Below, one piece after another: positions 44,534-59,101 of a stretch of DNA of 64,000 nucleotides. The stretch is from contig CM055092.1 in the NCBI GenBank assembly GCA_029204225.1, forward strand, positions 80,608,189 to 80,672,188. The letters run 5' to 3'. How positions within the stretch are numbered: the stretch's first letter is position 1; each line of letters starts with the position of its first letter. The DNA comes from Diphasiastrum complanatum (Eukaryota; Streptophyta; Lycopodiopsida; Lycopodiales; Lycopodiaceae). A program made the translations under genes and the position numbers. The notes below the pieces were generated by a model. That model was not told where the DNA came from and did not search any database. It worked only from the letters and a program-made list of their open reading frames with translations.

Positions 44534-45691
44534 TGTTGACAGATCCCCTGCTCCAGAGGATTTGTTTTACCATGGGACTTTTACTTACTTCTTCTTCAGA
44601 ACCGTTTCTGCCTGTTACCAGGCTCAAAGGCATTCGTTAGATGGTTTCTTGATTTTATGATGCCAAACCAGGCAGAAGGAAACATGTAGACATTGTAGTA
44701 TAGATTTTCTTTGTCCTGTCTGTCAGAGGACTACTCAGGGACGTCACTCTTGAACGCACTCACATTCTACATAGATGCAAGCCTAGAATGCTCATTCACA
44801 GATCAACATGTAAACCAATGAACGTTCAGTAGTTTCGAATGCTACTTACTCTAAAAACGGATTGAAATCGGAGCCTACACTACACTGAACTGAGCTACAT
44901 TTGCATAAACTGATAAACAAGAAACAAGAACTAAACTACAGCATGTTAGAAGTCCAAGAATCAAGAAACCAACCAGTCTATTGATCCTTGGACATCCTAA
45001 GAACATCAAGAACTGGATTGTACAGAGATATGCAAGAATCACACCACAGATCCAGCCTATTTAGTTTACTTGAATGCTGGTTTCTACATTAATCCACAAG
45101 AAAGCAAGAAAGCTAATCCACTCTACAAAAGCATCAAATCTAATCCAATCTACAGTCCACAACCACACACAAAAGGAGGGAAGGGCAAGATCATAAATGC
45201 ATCACTCAAGAAACAAGCATGATCAAGGAGCTCAATGGTTGCACCAAACTCGTGAAGGCTCTTCTCATTTCAGCATGGAGTTGATACAAATCACAAAAAA
45301 GCTCCTCTACACAAAGAGGGAGTCTCTTAAATAAGCAAGAGAGCTTCTTAGGTGGCATCCTAGTGGAATTTCCACATTTCACAAATTACAAGTGGAATAA
45401 TGCTCTTCACTAGAGGTCACCATCAAAAAGTGGCTCACTCTACTTTCTTTAAGAGGGGTCTACTTGCATTTATTACATTTGCCTAGAAATACTAGTTCCT
45501 ACATGGTCATTCCATCTTCTGGGATTCACCATGAGACTTACACAATTCTTACTTGTCATTACTAACTAGTATTCCTCGGCTCTCAGTCTTCATTAGTCTC
45601 GTCTTCTCAGAGACCTCCCCAGTCTAAGGTGAGAGGTGCTCTTGAGTTGCTCTGTCTGAGTATCTTGGGAATTCGACCGAATCAGCCAATA
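44534..45691 (+). mobile_element. Solo LTR of the 1.15-kb family (copy 3)
   Basis: About 1158 bp, TGTTGACAGATCCCC to ATCAGCCAATA, matching copies 1 and 2 over the whole length. No clean 5-bp duplication is visible, so the flanks have changed or it arose by recombination between different insertions. Confidence 0.8.
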
Positions 45692-46074
45692 GTACAATTT
45701 ATTTGTACTTGTAACTTATATGACCTACTCTAATAACATTTCATGTGCAGAACGCTTTACATTCGGTTTGATAGAGGAAGACTGTTGTTTAGCACTTAAT
45801 TATTTACACACCTTTTCTAAAAGTGGTGCTGGCTGCTTACAAAATGTCTGATGACAACCAGATTTTCATTCGAACCAATTTCATTCAAAATAATTGAATA
45901 AAGTATCAACTTAACATCTTTTAAGAGCTATCTCCTTGGGGAACGATCTAAATACTACATAAATATAGCAATTTTGTGTTGTTATATTGCGACAAGAGCT
46001 TCAGCATTAAACAATCCCAACAAAGAATCATTGTTGCTCCACGGGTTTTGTAACCTCTTCCTTTTTGAACGAGT
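45692..46074. other. No recognisable gene
   Basis: AT-rich; nothing recognised. Confidence 0.35.
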
Positions 46075-46735
46075 TTGATCAAGCAACATGTAGCTTGGGG
46101 AGGCGCAGCCGTAGACAGGGAGGTCGCGGGTATGTTCGCACGTGGAACCAAGGAAAAACCATAGTGCCTCAGAGTGGACAGTGGTTGCAAGAGTCTCCGT
46201 TAGTGCATAGAAGTGCTCAAAACCATTGGATAGAGAGCTTACAAGATCGACGGTTCAGATCGCGCTACCCATGAGGGATATCCACAGTTGGATCAGAATT
46301 GACCATTGGATGGAGTCTGAAGGGTTGTTGAAGAGGGCCAGGAGGATGAGGGATCTTCCAGTAAGACCAAGAAGAAAGTCAAGTGCTTCTATTGTGGTAA
46401 AAAGGGCCATTGGAAGAGTGAATGTTGCAAATTCCTGGTGGAACAAGGCAAGGGGAAACCCAAGCGAGCAGGTAACCTTGTCGATGAGGGTGAGATTGAA
46501 GACTCTAGCATCTTCATATCTGCATTGTCATCTAATCAAGAAGATCAAGCATGGTATATTGACTCGGGAGCCACAAGACACATGACAGGTAACAAGAATT
46601 GGTTTGGTAGCTTGAAAGTGTTGGATAATGGAACGTCTGTTTCACAAACAAATGGTGAGGTGTGCAAGATCAAGGGGATAGGCACCGTTTCAATCCAACT
46701 ACCTGATGGCAAAAGCAAGATGATCATTTTCCTTG
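46075..46735 (+). pseudogene. Ty1/copia gag end and protease
   Basis: Plus strand: a basic gag stretch (GRRSRRQGGRGYVRTW), after a frame change VKCFYCGKKGHWKSECCKF, an intact CCHC knuckle at about 46380-46430, then the protease AWYIDSGATRHMTGNKNWF at about 46550 and GIGTVSIQLPDGK. It breaks off at 46727, where the 2.77-kb repeat begins. Confidence 0.85.
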
Positions 46736-49499
46736 TATGAGAAACTAAAATCTCAATCAGAGATTTATTCCCAAAACAATATATCATTTGCCAGAAAATT
46801 CTTTCTTTGCATCAACTCTTAGTTCTCACAACTCAAGTTGATCAAACCAACAAGGAACCACCTAAACAATCCTTTCTTGTAATAGGATCACCTAATACCA
46901 ACCTGACTGGTTCATAATTAGTGACTTCCTATTCATACAAGAATTACTTAAAAAACTTTCCCATATATCTTCTAACTGGATTTCTTAACAATCCTTAGAA
47001 GATTCCAACATCATCCACAATATCCTATCAATTCTGATTCAAAATCAAGTCCTTCATCTATATAAATTACGGATTCAATCTAGAATCAATAATATAGATG
47101 TTCTTTTCCAGGTAACTTCCTATCAATTACTTCTCCCCCTTTTAACATGGAACTCCACAAGTTTCTAATAAAAGTCATATCACACCAGATATAGTCTAGG
47201 AGAAGTCTTACTGAAGATCCCACTGAACCGGACAAGTCGATAGCAAATGTTGCATCAACTGACTCCAAGATAGTTAATGACCCAACATACTAGCATAACA
47301 ACTTATCCAAAGGTATTCTTCTTTGATAATAGAAACCATTACCTCTTGGCAAAACCGATTTGAATAGATCAGAAAAGGATTCGCACATGGATCCCCAATT
47401 AGCTATCCATGAACCATTGTTAGTCTATGGAAAATTATTTAACCTTTCATGCACTATCATCCAAGGAACTCAGGTAGATACTATACCTTCCAAGGAATTA
47501 CATGAATTCGATTGTTAGATTCAAAAACAAGAAATTTTCAAATATATAAGATAGCACTCAAGGTTCCCTATTTTGCGATTTGAGATATCCACAAAGGGGT
47601 CATGACCAATACCTCAACAATTCCTACACAAAAACCCTCTTGTGACTCATAGCAATTGGCATCTCTCAAGTCATACAAGCTTTACTATGGTCACACTGAT
47701 CAGTTAGTTTCAAATCATCTCTTTGGAATCGCCTGCGTCCCATACCACAGGTTCTTCCTCCAACCGTCCACTTTCCGATCAACATTCCAAAAATCAATTG
47801 ATTTCATTGGAACTCACAAAATCTTTGGAGATTCGCTCACAATCTCAAGATTCGATAAATGATTCAGGTAACTTAAGAATCCATTTACCGGTATCATGCC
47901 AAATTTCCAGGAATTACTAAATTCCAACTTCATAGTACAAATTCCAACTTACGTCTCTTTCCCACTTTTCCGAATTTGTTAGTGACTCAAAAATCCTTTA
48001 AGTTGACAGATTTAGAAATTGGAAAGAACAAGTGAAAAACAAGATCCATTCAAAAGAAAATTTACGGTTCTATTGTTCTTTTTTCACCTCATTTATTTGG
48101 ACTTAAATTTATTCTAAAGCTTGGGCCTTTTTGACCGGTACCTTGGTCAAATTTTTGTGAAAGTTTGGACCCCAGTCACTAATTCACGATTGCCCCAAAA
48201 AACAATTGAAAAACAAATATTCACTTTGGACAACAAAAATTCCACAAGGAATTTAGTCTCTTTTTTGCATGTCTCCAAGGAATTTCCCTCACTCAAAGGA
48301 AGTTGTCCCTTCTAGAAACAAGAGGACCGAAAAAAATTTGTTTTATGTCCAGACCCATACCAGCACACAAATTGTAATACAGTCATTGAATTGCACTTGG
48401 TTAATTAGTTGTTACTAATAGCTTGCAGTTCAAACTCTAATACAACTTTCATACGCACAAAGGCCACTCAAATGCTCCACAAAAAAATGAAGTCCATACA
48501 GTAACTGCACAAATCCTTTTGCAGAATAAGGGAAAAAACAAAATCAAACAAGAAAACAAACAACTTGTTTCCCAACCAAGTTTCTAGTTAATAGAACATC
48601 ACTATTCCATCCGCTGTCATTGCTCTGGTGGACTTTGAGTTATGCCCGCTCATAATCACCAGCAATAATGAACACATTCTAGGACTTTCCATCCTTCGAA
48701 CAGGTGATGAGGTTTCATTACCAAGCAATGGTGGTTCCGTATCGGCGAAACTTGCCAATAACCCCAATCTCAAGCGTGAACCAGGTGAAGACCGTGCACC
48801 AAACCGGTTCACAATGAGTGCATGGGACACACCACGAACCCATAAAACCACAAAACTAAGTTTTTTCCACTCCACCAAATATGTTGGTCATGCAATACCC
48901 ATATCCGGTGAAAAAGCAAAACGTAGCCCTCTGCCCATAAACAACCAAAAACCAATTTTGGATGCCGATCTCAGAAACATTCCATGCATGCCAAAGGGTC
49001 CGCACCTCTTACAAAACAGCAAATTGCAACAATCTTGTTTATTCGTACACGATAAACCAACTACAAAATCCATCAAGATACTATCCCATCATTTAATAGG
49101 ATTATCTAATGGATGCAACAGCCTACCAGCCTTCACGCAATCAGCATTACACCACCGGCACTGTTATCAATTCAACACATAAGATTCTATGAAAGGTATT
49201 AACTTTGGCCAAAAGAAAACCCTCCGTACAAATCTATGCACCAAGAGAGAAATTGTCATAAGACACTTCCCAACAATATGTCTATGTTTCCTGACTAGTT
49301 TATGCATGCAAATAAACTCAGTCCAATGATCTCATAGTGAATTCACAGGATTAAGAATTTGCGCAAAAACACATGATCCCACTATGAATCATTATATAGC
49401 ATATCTCCAAAGACCATACCCAATCTGTATATATTAGATGCCTAACTGAGAATCCTGTAACCCAGTTATCATGAGAGAGACTATCTCTCAAAAAGTGCT
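46727..49499. repeat. 2.77-kb tandem repeat, unit 1 (complete)
   Basis: Begins TTTTCCTTGTATGAGAAAC; the next unit begins TTTTCCTTATATGAGAAAC exactly 2773 bases later. Units agree closely (small substitutions and indels) for about 2.29 kb. It contains a minus-strand open frame (48878-48588) that is kept in unit 2 with one small in-frame change, but I do not recognise it. No primer-binding site or terminal TG/CA supports an LTR. Confidence 0.85.
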
Positions 49500-51796
49500 T
49501 TTTCCTTATATGAGAAACCAAAATCTCAATCAGAGATTTATTCCTAAAACAATATATCATTTGCCAAAAAATTCTTTCTTTGCATCAACTCTTAGTTCTC
49601 ACAACTCATGTTGATCAAACCAACAAGGAACCGCCTAAACAATCCTTTCTTGTAATAGGATCACCTAATACCAACCTGACTGGTTCATAATTAGTGGCTT
49701 CCTATTCATACAAGAATTACTTAAAAAACTTTCCCATATATCTTCTAACTGGATTTCTTAACAATCCTTAGAAGATTCCAACATCATCCACAATATCCTA
49801 TCAATTCTGATTCAAAATCAAGTCCTTCATCTATATACGTTACAAAATCTAGAATCAATAATATAGATGTTCTTTTCCAGGTAACTTCCTATCAATTACT
49901 TCTCCCCCTTTTAAAATGGAACTCCACAAGTTTCTAATAAAAGTCATATCACACCATATACAATCTAGGAAAAGCCTTACTGAAGATCCCACTGAACCGG
50001 ACAAGTCGATAGCAAATGTTGCATCAACTGACTCCAAGACAATTAATGACCCAACATACTAGCATAACAACTTATCCAAAGGTATTCTTATTTGATAATA
50101 GAAACCATTACCTCTTGGGAAACCGACTTGAATAGATCAGAAAAGGATTCGCACATGGATCAACAAATTGTTCCCAATTAGCTATCCATGAACCATTGTT
50201 AGTCTATGGAAAATTATTTAACCTTTCATGCACTATCATCCAAGGAACTCAGGTAGATACTTTACCTTCCAAGGAATTACATGAATTCGGGTTGTTAGAT
50301 TAAAAAACAAGAAATTTTCAAATATATAAGATGGCACTCAGGGTTCCCTATTTTGCGATTTGAGATATCCACAAAGGGGTCATGACCAATACCTCAACAA
50401 TTCTTACAAAAAAATCCCTCTTGTGACTTATAGCAATTGGCATCTCTCAAGTCATACAAGATTTACTATGGTCACACTGATCAGTTAGTTTCAAATCATC
50501 TCTTTGGAATTGCCTGCGTCCCATACCACAAGTTCTTCCTCCAAGATGACCGTCCACTTTCCGATCAACATTCCAAAAATCAATTGATTTCATTGGAACT
50601 CACAAAATCTTCAGAGATTCGCTCACAATCTCAAGATTCGATAAATGATTCAGGTAACTTAAAAATCCATTTACCGGTACCATGCCAAGTTTCCAAGAAT
50701 TACTAAATTCCAACTTCATAGTACAAATTTCAACTTACGTCTCTTTCCCACTTTTTCGAATCTGTTAGTGACTCAAAAATCCTTTAAGCTGACAAATTTA
50801 GGAATTGGAAAGAACAAGCGGAAAACAAGATCCATTCAAAAGAGAATTTACGGTTCTATTGTTCTTTTTTCACCTCATTCATTTGGACTTAAATTTATTC
50901 TAAAGCTTGGGCCTTTTTGACCGGTACCTTGGTCAAATTTTTGTGAAAGTTTGGACCCTAGTCACTAATTCACGATTGCCCCAAAAAACAATTGAAAAAC
51001 AAATATTCACTTTGGACAACAGAAATTCCACAAGGAATTTAGTCTCTTTTTTGCATGTCTCCAAGGAATTTCCCTCACTCAAAGGAAGCTGTCCCTTCTA
51101 GAAACAAGAGGACCGAAACAACTTGTTTTATGTCCAGACCCATACCAACGCACAAATTGTAATACAGTCATTGAATTGCACTTAGTTAATTAGTTGTTAC
51201 TAATAGCTTGCAGTTCAAACTCTAATACAACTTTCATACGCACGAAGGCCACTCAATTGCTCCACAAAAAAATGAAGTCCATACAGTAACTGCACAAATC
51301 CTTTTGCAGAATAAGGGGAAAAACAAAATCAAACAACTTGTTTCCCAACCAAGTTTCTAGTTAATAGAACATCACTATTCCATCCGCTGTCATTGCTCTG
51401 GTGGACTTTGAGTTATGCCCGCTCATAATCACTAGCAATACAGACGAACACATTCTAGGACTTTCCATCCTTCGAACAGGTGATGAGGTTTCATTACCAA
51501 GCAATGGTGGTTCCGTATCGGCGAAACTTGCCAATAACCCCAATCTCAAGCGTGAACCAGGTGAAGACCGTGCACCAAACCGGTTCACAATGAGTGCATG
51601 GGACACACCACGAACCCATAAAACCACAAAACTAAGTTTTTTCCACTCCACCAAATATGCTGGTCATGCAATACCCATATCCGGTGAAAAAGCAAGACGT
51701 AGCCCTCTGCCCATAAACAACCAAAAACCAATTTTGGATGCCGATCTCAAAAAAATTCCATGCATGCCAAAGGGTCCGCACCTCTTACAAAACAGC
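49500..51796. repeat. 2.77-kb tandem repeat, unit 2 (truncated)
   Basis: Direct copy of 46727-49020, ending at ACAAAACAGC where a C run starts; the last 480 bases of the unit are missing. In this copy the minus-strand frame is 51654-51361. Confidence 0.85.
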
Positions 51797-51798
51797 CG

Positions 51799-51832
51799 CC
51801 CCCCCCCCCCCCCCCCCCCCCCCCCCTTTTTT
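51799..51832. repeat. C28 run followed by T6
   Basis: Twenty-eight consecutive C, then T. It stands exactly at the break of repeat unit 2. It may be real or may mark an assembly or sequencing problem. Confidence 0.8.
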
Positions 51833-51904
51833 CTCTCACTCGTGCCACCTCACCCAAGGCCTGGCCCTCGCAATCTGCTAGCAGCACAGAAAATCCACCA
51901 TAGC

Positions 51905-51907
<3 letters not shown>

Positions 51908-51981
<74 letters not shown>
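51908..51981. repeat. (GA)n microsatellite
   Basis: About 37 uninterrupted AG units. The Arg/Glu and Ser/Leu open frames across it are artefacts. Confidence 0.95.
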
Positions 51982-51983
<2 letters not shown>

Positions 51984-52379
51984 TGTGCGCGGGAGAGAGG
52001 ATCCGTGTATGGGATCGCCCCACCCCCACACGCTGACAGGCCAAACTGCGGCCACCCAGCCACTTCCTCCACAGCGCTGGACAACAGCCAAAGTTTTTGG
52101 TTTTTTGGCACATGCAGGTTTTGAGCGGATTTCCCAAGAAAATGGCAGCTACAGTTCACAATAGCAATGCCATAATAGCCCATGCAACAAAAGAATTTGA
52201 AATAAAAACATGAATACAATGAGTTTAAAGGATTTTGTTTGAGACAACTAACAACAAGCTAATGTCAGAAAGAGTAGAACTCTAGTAGATAGTGCCAAGT
52301 GTATGCTGGCACATGCATGTATGCCAAATTTCGAGCTAAAGCTGTATCCATGGCTGCTTACATTCTAAATAGATGCTAC

Positions 52380-52680
52380 ATTGAAGGTGTAATCAAGGGC
52401 TTTCTTAGGGTTTAGGCTTTAGGGTTGCCCAAGGTGGAGAAATGACTTTATAAGGTTTAGGGTTGCAAAAGGTGAAGGAATTGGCTTATAAGGTTGAGGG
52501 TTTTTGTGGGTAAGTTTCTCAAGGACTTCATAGGGTTTATGCTGTAGGGTTGCCCAAGTGTTTACATAAGGTTTAGGGTTTTGTGGGTAAGTTTCTCAAG
52601 AAGAGAAGACAGGAATGGCTCTTTGAGAAGAAAATCTAAAGAACAGTCTAGGGTTTGGAGTCAGTGAAGAAGCCGCTGCG
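52380..52680 (+). promoter_or_regulatory. Leader of the tRNA methyltransferase gene with telo-box-like repeats
   Basis: The AGGGTTTAGG/TAGGGTTG motif occurs about eight times, and GTGGGTAAGTTTCTCAAG occurs twice (about 52506 and 52583). AGGGTTT (telo-box) motifs are common near starts of plant genes for translation and RNA metabolism. GTAAGT in the repeats could also act as a leader splice donor. Confidence 0.5.
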
Positions 52681-53148
52681 ATGGAGGAGGGAATTCCTTT
52701 GGAGCAGGGGATGACGGCTATGGTGGATGTTTCTCAGGAAGATAACAGGAATGATACATCTGTGAGCCAAAGTGTTGGATCTGATAACTTGTTGGATGAG
52801 AATACAAAGAAGAGTATAGAATTGGGAGTGAGTGAAGATGTTGGAATGGCGGAGGGGGTTTCTTTGGAGCAGGAGGTGGCGGTGGCGGTGGAAGTTTGTC
52901 AGGAATGCAACAAGGATGATACGCCAGTGAGCCAAGGTATTGGATCTGATAACTTGTTAGATGAAAGTATGAGAAAGAGTTTAGGGTTGGGAGTCAATGT
53001 AGATGTTGCAATGGAGGAAGGGGTTTCTTTAAAGCAGGAGGGAGGAGTTCTTGCTGGAACAGGCGCTGCACCTCGTGTTCAGAAGTGCATTTTAAATCTG
53101 CCTTGGAGTTGGAATGCTGAAGTCTTCAAAACATTTCTCGGAGAGAAG
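52681..53148 (+). CDS. tRNA (uracil-5-)-methyltransferase TRMT2-like, exon 1
   Basis: The first 156 residues of a protein continued at 61792. The ATG follows a telo-box-rich leader. The N-terminus consists of a 55-residue unit repeated: EEGIPLEQG..SDNLLDENTKKS, AEGVSLEQE..SDNLLDESMRKS, then a partial third. The end, QKCILNLPWSWNAEVFKTF, is the first strand and helix of an RRM. The exon stops at GGAGAGAAG before GTATGT, a strong donor, in phase 0. The frame stays open to 53478, but that part is intron: the next exon restores the RRM. TRMT2 enzymes make 5-methyluridine at tRNA position 54. In plants such proteins carry an RNA-binding N-terminus. Alternative reading: an unspliced 265-residue protein, less likely. 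Confidence 0.72.
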
Positions 53149-53599
53149 GTATGTTGTATTTCTCCACGGTTTGCAAGACAATATTGTGAAACATTACACG
53201 ATGAGAAGCTCTGTTTTAAGTTCATAGGTAGGTGCATTTCAAATCTACCTCGGAGTTGGAATGTCGGGGATGAAAAGCTATGGTTTAATTCTGGACGAAC
53301 CAACTTGACGTTTCCACATTATGGAGATTACACATCAACATGTGGATCTATAAAAGATCCAAAATTCTCTACTACGAGCAACTGGAAAGTTGATGGATCA
53401 GTATCAAGTGGAGCAAAATGTCAATATGAAGACTTATGCCTTGAACAGTCAGATAATCTTGATATTTTAAGAATATGAGTGAGTTAAGGTTTGCAAACTC
53501 ATAGGTAGTTAGCATGTTATATCGATGAAGTGCCTGATTGTGATCTGCTTTCTCTCGTATCATGAGTGCCGCGCATCGGGAATCGTCATAAGCTATGAG

Positions 53600-55850
53600 C
53601 GATCATAAGGTGACAGGTGTGTGTCGGAACAAACAGTGGTATCTCCCTCTAATCTCGTAACATACCGGGCACCTAAAGATAAAGTGCTCCTTTGACTCCA
53701 CCTCCTCTAAAGAGCATAACTGGCAAATCCGCTCCTCTCTCGGGGTACCTTGGAATCTACCAGTCTCAATAGCCAACTGATGTGATGATACACGGAGCTG
53801 TCCCAATGTAAATTTGAGGCAGTGTGATAGTCTCGAGTCCAAATAATGCGGTAAGACCGGGAACCCTGCTATGTCAAGCTCAATAAAATGAGTCCAGTAG
53901 TAGCCGGGTTTAACCCCAAGCTGTCGCCCCCAAGTACGGTCGAGATATGCCCGATATAAGATGCGCCTGATATACTGATGAGTACCTGAGGGGAGCTCTG
54001 TAATGGAGATACCAAATGACTCAAGGAGGGAATGGGATGCCTGAGAGAACCACGATAGTCGATAACCCTGGTCATGAAGAAAGTGTGAGGAGACAAGTGT
54101 TGTCTGTGTATATCTCATATCCTCATCGGGCAGAGCCTGGATTCTCTGAATGTATGTGATAAGCTGGAACGTGACATATATCTGAATGGGTGGAACGACA
54201 AACTCTGCAAGAAGGATCACATGTGGAATCGAGGGCTTCGCCCGAATCATACGGGCTAACATGGTGGTTTGCAATCGTGAAATGCTGGCCCAATGTGATG
54301 AAGGGAGGCCGATGCACCATGTCTCTGCTGCATATAAGGCTGTGGGGGTGACAATAGTATCAAAGAGTCTACACTTACTGCGAACATCTCGGATGAGCTT
54401 CCTGAAACAAAACCGCTCAAGCTGAACAAGAGAGGAATGCCCCTTCCCAAGTCAGGTGGTGGCAGCTTGCCGCATGCTGAAGGTAGGACCAGAGAAGAGT
54501 ATCCCCAAATAGGTATAAGAGGAAACTACCTCTAAGGCCTGTCCATCTAGGATGAGCTCCTGGCACTGCATGAAGGCTCGAGAAGTGTTGAAGACCATAA
54601 CCTTGGTCTTCGCAGTGTTCACCCCCAACCCCCATCTGGTACAAAATCCCTGTAAACAATCCAGCTGCCTCTGCAAACCCTCTCTGGTCGGGGATACTAG
54701 TACTACATCATCCGCATAAAGGAGAATAGCAATCAGAATGGTGCCAAGTCTACAGCCACCCCCGCCACACTGTGAGATGACTCGCTCTAACTCATCAATA
54801 TACAATCCAAAGAGAACTGGTGAAAGAGAGCACCCCTGTTTCACCCCAATGGTGCTCCAAATGTGATCAGATAAGCCACTGCTATGTCGTAAACATCCCA
54901 AGACCTTCTCATAAAGAGCCATCACTGCTAAAACAATATATGTGGAGAAACCAAGGTCACGAAGTTCTCTGAATGAGCAGGGAGCGTGGTACAGAATCGA
55001 AGGCCTTTCTGAAATCTACAAAACAACACTAAACCCTCTCTTTTCTGTACTTAGCTTCCTCGATCAAGGCTCGAAGTGTAAAAATATGGTCAGTGGTAGA
55101 ATAATGAGATCGGAAATCTGCCTGCCCCAATGCATGTAATCTCCGAGCTTCCGCCTCTGAACTCACTGTAGACTGGAGTATGGTACCATAGAGCTTCGTG
55201 AGAACATGTCCGATCATGATGGTGCGGTAATTACCAGGAATCATGGGATCACCATTTTTATGAATAGGGTGGATGATGTTGGTGCACCAGGATGAGGGGA
55301 AATCAGAGACAACGACAGAATTGAGGAGAGTGGCTAGTGTGGGAGCAAGGAGGTCGGAAGCATGGGTTAGGAGTTCAAATTCAAGGTCTTCGATATCTCT
55401 TGCTTTATGGGACTTCATTCTTTTGATGGCCGTAAGTACCATGTCAAATGTGAAGAAGGTGAACTCAGAGGGGCGTGGGGAGATAGAGATGGGTGCGTCA
55501 GTGGGTATGGTATATAGTTTGGCAGCGTATTCGGTCCATATGCGAAGGTCATCCAGGAGGGGTGGTGGAGCACGAGGGATAAACTCACGCCAGAAGGCGC
55601 CTGGAGAGGAATTGAAGAGAAGATCAACAAGACGCGTTCCTTCGGAGTCATCATATATACACTTTTTTCGGTGGAGTGTGCGACGGTAAGAGCGCCTGGC
55701 GGAGTGGAGGAGATGAGGATTGTGAGTGCGGGCATGGGTGACAAGCTGGCAAAGAGAGCGACATTCAACATCATACCACGGGGGGGTGTGGGAGTCGTAT
55801 CGATGAGGACCGGGTGCCTCTGCTTTTATGGGGTTTAGATGGAAAAGCAA
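53600..55850 (-). pseudogene. LINE 1 reverse transcriptase and C-terminal zinc finger
   Basis: Minus strand: RT N-terminus with SWCTNIIHPIHKNGD and PGNYRTIMIGHVLTKL, QADFRSHYSTTDHIFTLRAL; then an in-frame stop and a frameshift around 55030-54950. The core follows with IGVKQGCSLSPVLFGLYIDEL and LLYADDVVLVS (catalytic YADD), and a stop after RQAATT at about 54449. The C-terminal part ends in CQLCSLEEVESKEHFIFRC, a C-X2-C-X9-H-X4-C finger. Sequence agrees closely with LINE copy 2. Confidence 0.9.
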
Positions 55851-56600
55851 GGGAAGCAGCGGTATCTAGAGAAGTGCTAAGAAAGGCAGCTTGAGTCTCG
55901 ACTGTACTATCGCGAGGGAAGGAATGGAGCAATGAGGTTAGGAACTCCTGGTAGACTGGTGTATAGAGAGAATTGAATGTATACTTGGGTGCCCGTGTAA
56001 GCAGGGGGTGTGAGGATGGCTGGAGAGGTGGGAGGCGGCCGATAGCGAAGGAGAGAAAGGAATGATCAGAGAGAGTGGTGGGAGATACATGAAAATCAGA
56101 GATGAGAGGTATGGAAGATGGTGATCCCATGAGATAATCCACAACACTATGTCCACCACTGTGAGGGTGACAAGTATAACTGCCAGATTTTGGCCAACAA
56201 GTTAGGCCATTGTAAATGGCTAACTCATGGGCCTCTTCAAACTGCAATAAATGCTCATCGTAAGGGGTAGTAGGTCCCAAGCTGTCCTCTGAAATCCTGG
56301 TAACTCCCATATCATCGCTGTCAAGGGCATGAACGCGGAGCTGGTCGGTGATGTCATAGAACTCTGACTGCTGTGAAGAGGTTTGGGCATTAAAATCTCC
56401 AGTGAGGAGAATATGCCCCCGCTCTGCGAATATGATAATATCAGGCGATAAATCAAGGTAGGGTGAACCTGTGCCCTCAGCAAAGGACGAAGACTCTGGA
56501 GGAAAATAACAGGCCGCCACAAAGAGGTCCCTGTCCAACCCAATATCTTGCCCAACAATATGAATCCATATATACCGTGCATGCTCGTCGTGTTTGATGA
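55850..56600 (-). pseudogene. LINE 1 apurinic-type endonuclease domain
   Basis: Minus-strand motifs of the exonuclease-endonuclease-phosphatase fold: HILLTGDFNAQ, YNGLTCWPKSGSYTCH, VVDYLMGS and TTLSDHSFLSF, the last with the conserved SDH. It would nick target DNA to prime reverse transcription. The N-terminal strand with the catalytic glutamate is missing. The frame changes near 55850 on entering the RT region. Confidence 0.85.
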
Positions 56601-56611
56601 ACTCAATGCTG

Positions 56612-59101
<2,490 letters not shown>

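Larger units (their letters stand above)
53500..56610 (-). mobile_element. LINE copy 1, truncated at both ends
   Basis: Non-LTR retrotransposon on the minus strand. Order: endonuclease (about 56600-55860), RT (about 55850-54450), C-terminal zinc finger (53690-53640). The 5' end lacks the endonuclease start. The 3' end stops inside the coding region, near a sequence matching REMYILRA of copy 2, so its 3' untranslated end is missing. Confidence 0.88.

Noticed and set aside
46727-51796. The two 2.77-kb units as long LTRs of one element
   Set aside because: No internal region between them, no TG...CA ends, no primer-binding site; tandem duplication explains the layout better.
51747-52219. Ser/Leu-rich and Arg/Glu-rich frames over the GA tract
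   Set aside because: Artefacts of the (GA)n microsatellite and the C run; the same happens at 58538-58895.
53149-53478. Continuation of the exon 1 frame as a 265-residue protein
   Set aside because: A strong donor at 53149 and the fit of exon 2 at 61792 to the RRM make this stretch intronic.
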